Shown: positions 59,813 to 64,000 of the stretch, one piece after another
Layout: each line of letters starts with the position of its first letter
Numbering within the stretch: position 1 is the stretch's first letter
Origin: Allium sativum
Taxonomy: Eukaryota; Streptophyta; Magnoliopsida; Asparagales; Amaryllidaceae
Reading direction: 5' to 3'
NCBI GenBank assembly: GCA_030737875.1
Contig: CM060923.1
Location: 37,502,501-37,566,500 of the forward strand
DNA: 64,000 bases
Position numbers and translations under genes: made by a program
The notes under the pieces: model-generated
The model's input: the letters and a program-made list of their open reading frames with translations, nothing else
Told to the model about the DNA's origin: nothing
The model's database searches: none

Positions 59813-60085
59813 CTGGGCGGGAATTTTCCCGCCCAGCCCAGTTTGAACGTGAAATTCGAATTTTGAATTTTAAACTGAGCTGTTTGAATTTAAATTTTAT
59901 TCTGAAACTTCCGAAGGTCATAACTTCTTCATACGGAGTCCAATTCACACAAACTCGGACTCTATTTCAAGCAGAATTCCGAGACGAACGCAATGGCATA
60001 ACCCATTTCCCTTAATTCTTTCATTTAGAATTAATTACACTTTAATTTGTGAAGCTTAATGTTATAGATTTCACGGGGTGTTACA

Positions 60086-60120
60086 TTCTCCCCCTCTTAA
60101 AGGATTTCGTCCTCGAAATC
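60086..60120 (-). promoter_or_regulatory. T2 polypurine tract and hairpin
   Basis: Sense TTTAAGAGGGGGAGAA abuts the LTR; GATTTCG (60103-60109), loop TCCT, CGAAATC (60114-60120) is a perfect 7-bp stem. Confidence 0.85.
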
Positions 60121-60657
60121 TTCAAGTTAGGAAGAATGTATATCCTACCATCCAACAGTCCATCTACACATCCAACAAACACAGGCATCCACTGTCCTTA
60201 AAAGACTTCAAATGCTTCATGAGCATATGCATAGTGTGTGTACATGTCCTTATCTAATGCAGAAATTAGGCAGTCTACTGATTCAGTTGACCCCCTTAAT
60301 GCGAATCATGTAAGTGTCATGAATCCATTATGTATGCAAATTTTTTCCTACTCATAATTCTACATGAGTGCACAACCATTCAAACAAATGCGACGACCAT
60401 ATGACAGCATATCAAGTTTCAACTTTATACAAATGAGAATACTTATATGCATATGCAATATGAAGTGACTGAGCCAATCTATAACCTAGGGTGTGTGTGT
60501 ATGCATCCACGAGCAACCACTAGCAATCACTAGCAACCATTTGCAGCCATCATCCATAACATGTTTTCAAATACATGTTTGCATCCATTTGTTTTCTACC
60601 TAAGGAGTTAGGAAAAGGACCGAGGAGATATACCTAAAAAGATGGATAAAGCATAGC
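60121..60657 (-). other. T2 3' untranslated region
   Basis: About 540 bp without coding sequence, colinear with the T1 3' UTR, including 'agcaaccactagcaatcac' repeats (60505-60550). Confidence 0.7.
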
Positions 60658-61861
60658 TTAAGGAAAAAGAGAGATCAAAGATGTACCCTCAAAAAGAAGA
60701 GGATAAGCAACGCGTATTCTGTCCTTAGTTTCCCAAGTCGCGTCTTCCTCGGCATCGCTCCACTGAACTTTAACGAGTTTGACTTCGCGGTTGCGTAGCT
60801 TTTTCACTTCAGTTCCTAAGATGCGGGTTGGAACTCTCCTCACAGTTGCTTCACGTTCCCCTTCGGCTTCTTCTAGAATGCTAGGTTCCACCACTTCCGC
60901 AGACTCATGCAAACACTTCCGGAGGTGAGAAACATGAAAGACGTTGTGAACTCCGGCCAGTCTTTTGGGTAGCTCTAATCTATAGGCCATCTTTCCAACC
61001 TTATCGATGATAGGAAACGGTCCTACAAATCTTGGTGCTAGCTTTCCTGCAGATCCAAAACGAACGACGTTCCTTAAAAAGGAGATACCTTAAGGAAAAC
61101 CCTGTCCCCAACCTCAAACTCAGGGTCGGTCCTTCTTTTGTCGGCGTAGGATTTCTGTCTGTCTTGGGCAGTCTTCATCCTCCTACGTATCAAGTCCACT
61201 TTCTCCGAAGTCTCTCGAATCATGTTTGGCCCAAGTATAAGCTTATCTGTAGATTCCCACCAACAAGTTGGTGACTTGCACCGTCTTCCATACGAGGCTT
61301 CGAAGGGTGCCATATCGATGGTAGCTTGGTAGCTGTTGTTGTAGGCAAATTCCACTAAGGAAGGTGATCCTCCCAAGTCCCTCCAAAGTCAAGAACGCAA
61401 AGTCTCAAAAGATCCTCTAAAACTCTATTCACCCTTTCCATCTGGCCATCGGTTTGGGGGTGATAGGCCGTGCTCAAACATAACTGTGTGCCTACAGCTT
61501 CTTGCAGACTCCGCCAAAACTCGCTTGTGAAGATAGGGTCTCGGTCACTAACGATGCTAGAGGGTATCCCATGGAGTCGAACTATTTCCTTGAGATAAAG
61601 AGATGCTAGAGATGAGGCAGTCCTTCTACTATTGATAGGTATAAAGTGGGCGCTTTTAGTAAGCCTATCCACTATTACCCAAATGCTAGTATTGCCTCTT
61701 CTCGACCTAGGCAGTCCGTCAATGAAGTCCATTGAAATGCTATCCCACTTCCACTGTGGGACCTCTAAAGGATGAAGTAGTCCTCCAGGCTTCTTCTGTT
61801 CCGCCTTGACCTGTTGGCAGGTCATGCACTTAGAAATGAAATCTACCACATCTTGCTTCAT
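60658..61861 (-). pseudogene. T2 integrase and chromodomain
   Basis: Zinc-binding CMTCQQVKAEQ near 61815, core Asp in MDFIDGLP, Asp in VSDRDPIF, Glu in DGQMERVNR. A frameshift near 61365 leads into the GPY/F region, and another near 61076 leads to the last frame with [14 protein letters not shown] and the chromodomain [19 protein letters not shown]; the frame ends at 60658-60660. The chromodomain would target heterochromatin. Confidence 0.88.
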
Positions 61862-64000
61862 GCTGCTCCAAAAGAAAGTCCTTTTTATATCCTTTTACAT
61901 CTTATCACCGCCAGGGTGTATAGTCATCTTGGAATGATGCGCTTCCTCGAGAACCTTCTTTGTCAATTCCCTTGCTTGTGGGACGCATAATCTTCCATCT
62001 CGCCTCAGCCAACCCTTATCATCGATGGCGTACCTACTGAGGTGAATAGAAGTCTCACCCCTAATAAGTTTATCAGTCACATCAACCAGCTGAGGGTCTT
62101 CACGTTGTGCAGCCCCTACTGAGTCCAAGAGAGTAGGGCGTACTTCGAGAGATGCTAGCAAACCCGGTACAAAATCCGAGGAGGGCCTAAAGTTAAAACT
62201 GGCTATATACTCCAATCTTTGCCTTTCCACAAAGAGCGGGCTTAAGGTCAGTTTCTTTCGGCTCAACGCGTCTGCTACTACGTTGCCTTTGCCGGGAGTA
62301 AAGGAAATTTCAAAGTCATACGAGGCAAGAAACTCCATCCATCTTTGCTGCCTCAAGTTAAGATCCTTCTGCGAGAAGAGATATTTCAACGATTTATGGT
62401 CAGTGTATAATTCAAACTTCTCACCTAGGAGATAATGGCGCCAAGACTTAAGCGCAAAGACGATGGCGGCTAATTCAAGATCGTGCGTTGTGTAGTTCTT
62501 TTCATGAACTTTCAATTGTCTTCCACCATATGCTACTACCCTTCCTTCTTGCATTAGAACAACGCCTAGTCCCGTTCCACATGCATCCGTGTATACTGTG
62601 AACATTTTGATTCCATCTGGCAAAGTCAGAACTGGGGCTGTTGCGAGAGCCCTTTTTAATCGTTGGAAAGCAAACTCGCAATCCAAATCCCAAGTGAACG
62701 CCAGATTCTTCTTTGTTAGCCTTGTGAGTGGGGCTGAGATTTTCGCGAAATCCCTAATAAACTTTCGGTAAAAACCGGCTAGCCCAAGAAAGCTTCGAAC
62801 TTCGGTTGCATTTCTCGGTGTCTTCCAATCTTGCACTGCCACCACTTTTGCGGGGTCCACAGCCAATCCCTCTTTGGACACTATATGCCCAAGAAATCTT
62901 ACTTCTTTTCTCCAAAAGTGACACTTGGAGAATTTGGCTTTTAGCTGATGTGCCCGGAGAGTATCCATGATTTCTTTCAGATGCTGAGCATGTTCTTCCT
63001 CATTCTTTGAGAAGATTAAGATATCGTCTACGAAGACAACCACGAATTTGTTGAGGAATTCTCTGAACACCTTGCTCATTAGGTCTACGAAATAAGCGGG
63101 TGCGTCAATCAAGCCGAAAGGCATGACAAGCCACTCGAAGAAACCGTCTGGGGTTCTGAACACCGTTTTATCAATGCTATCTTCAGCTACTCTTAGCTGA
63201 TGGAACCCAGTTGCCAGATCAAGTTGGGAGAAGACCGTCACAACTACAAGATGATCAAAAAAATCGTCGATTCGGGGAAAAGGGTGCCTATTTTTCTTGG
63301 TCAATTTGTTTAACTCCCTATAGTCGATGCCAAGGCGAAGTGAACCGTCCGCTTTGGTTGCGAACACCACTGGAGCAGCCCATTCCGAAATGCTCCGTCT
63401 AATGAACCCTTTTTCGAGAAGTTCTTTAACCTGCTTACTGAGCTCCTTTCTCTCCTTTGGAGCCATGCGTCTGACAGGTAAAGCTACAGGCTTCGCATTA
63501 TCCACAAGATATATGCGGAAGTCTATTTCCCGCCTCGGAGGTAAGCCTTTCACCTCCTCAAAGACATCCGGATATTCTCGGACTACTCTAACTGATTGCG
63601 GATTCTCATCAGAAGCATCAAGCGACTCTAGATAACTAAGTATAACAGCATTCAAGGGATTACAAGAAATTTCTAGAGTGTTACCAAACCGAGTTAAGAG
63701 TCTAACTACTCTTTTCTCACAATCAAGATTGGCACTATTACTGGATAACCAGTCCATGCCTAAGATCAAACCATATCCCGAGAAGCCCAAGACAAAGGCA
63801 TTACAACTAAACTCAACGCTGAGAATAGAGATTTTCAAACCCAAACAAACTATTGACAAGTAAGCGGAGCCCCTAATTGGATTTGAAACTACTAAGGGAT
63901 CTTCTACCATACTAGTGTCTAGATGCAGAGATTCTACTAAGGCAGATGAAATAAAAGAGTGTGATGCGCCAGAGTCAAAAAGTGTACGAACTGGATGATC
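61862..64000 (-). pseudogene. pol: T2 protease (partial), RT and RNase H
   Basis: One frame open from the window end to TAA 61895-61897, more than 700 codons, and continuing in the same frame into integrase. Protease active site LFDSGASHSFIS near 63945-63980; RT with DGSLRLGIDYRELNK, FSQLDLATGFHQL, WLVMPFGLIDAPAYF and VVFVDDILIF; RNase H with VYTDACGTGLG, LELYTDHKSLKYL-like segment and FTPGKGNVVADALS. Key catalytic Asp residues are present. The TAA falls in the integrase zinc-binding part (after GGDKM). Lesions are few, so T2 is probably younger than T1. Confidence 0.9.

Larger units (their letters stand above)
57055..60085 (-). mobile_element. T2 3' LTR
   Basis: 3,031 bp; plus-strand start TGAAACACCCC, end GGGGTGTTACA. 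Holds the dimeric module (58141-58360), a TATA box (59531-59538) and an expanded GTCGAC-rich patch (59660-59812). Clearly related to T1 LTRs but diverged, so a different subfamily. Confidence 0.88.
57055..64000 (-). mobile_element. T2: Tekay/Del-type chromovirus, 3' half
   Basis: Minus-strand element with a complete 3' LTR, 3' UTR, chromodomain, integrase, RNase H, RT and part of the protease; gag and the 5' LTR lie beyond the window. It has far fewer lesions than T1: one nonsense codon and two frameshifts in the visible pol. The five bases before it are ACAAT, the expected target duplication. Confidence 0.9.

Noticed and set aside
1..64000. rRNA, tRNA or snRNA genes
   Set aside because: No convincing conserved core or cloverleaf was found; the TGGTATCAGAGC matches are primer-binding sites, not tRNA genes.

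Overview
The window is plant nuclear DNA made almost entirely of nested, decayed LTR retrotransposons. The evidence is Ty3/gypsy gag-pol remnants with plant-type chromodomain and Tat-lineage proteins, primer-binding sites complementary to initiator tRNA-Met (TGGTATCAGAGC), AT-rich spacers and repeats of several LTR subfamilies. I see no intact host gene, rRNA or tRNA gene. It fits a gene-poor, heterochromatic block of a large angiosperm genome; I cannot name the species.

Four kinds of sequence dominate. (1) Family A (my label) is a non-autonomous LTR element, mostly minus strand. Its LTRs are extremely long (one bounded at both ends is about 5.9 kb, another about 6.4 kb) and flank a non-coding internal region of only about 1.05-1.09 kb. 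Copies or pieces fill 1-28065, 39165-39982 and 50501-57054. (2) T1 (28066-39164, plus) is a complete but dead chromovirus of the Tekay/Del type, with about 3.0-kb LTRs, target duplication CGGCA, gag, protease, RT, RNase H, integrase and chromodomain. (3) A Tat-lineage Ty3/gypsy element (39983-50500, minus) keeps its 3' LTR, a repeat-rich 3' region with a decayed antisense ORF, integrase, a second RNase H, RT, protease and part of gag. (4) T2 (57055-64000, minus) is another Tekay-type chromovirus, better preserved than T1 and cut by the window end.

Layout: 1-2965 A copy E1; 2966-5968 A LTR pieces E2/E3; 5969-8269 plus-strand A fragment F; 8270-11427 inverted composite G; 11428-16277 A LTR piece H; 16278-16567 possible non-repeat sequence; 16568-19538 plus-strand A LTR B; 19539-20342 A LTR A0; 20343-28065 and 39165-39982 A1, interrupted by T1; 39983-50500 Tat; 50501-57054 A2; 57055-64000 T2. 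Inferred order of insertion: B, then A0 into B, A1 into A0, T1 and Tat into the 5' LTR of A1, A2 into Tat, and T2 into A2.

Family A has no proteins but shares with the Tekay elements the primer-binding site, a hairpin plus polypurine tract next to the 3' LTR, the LTR terminus TGTAACA-C-CC, and (A2 only) a dimeric LTR module. The likeliest reading is that family A is a parasite of Tekay-type chromoviruses. Two conserved hairpins in these elements show compensatory base changes between copies, which points to selected secondary structure.
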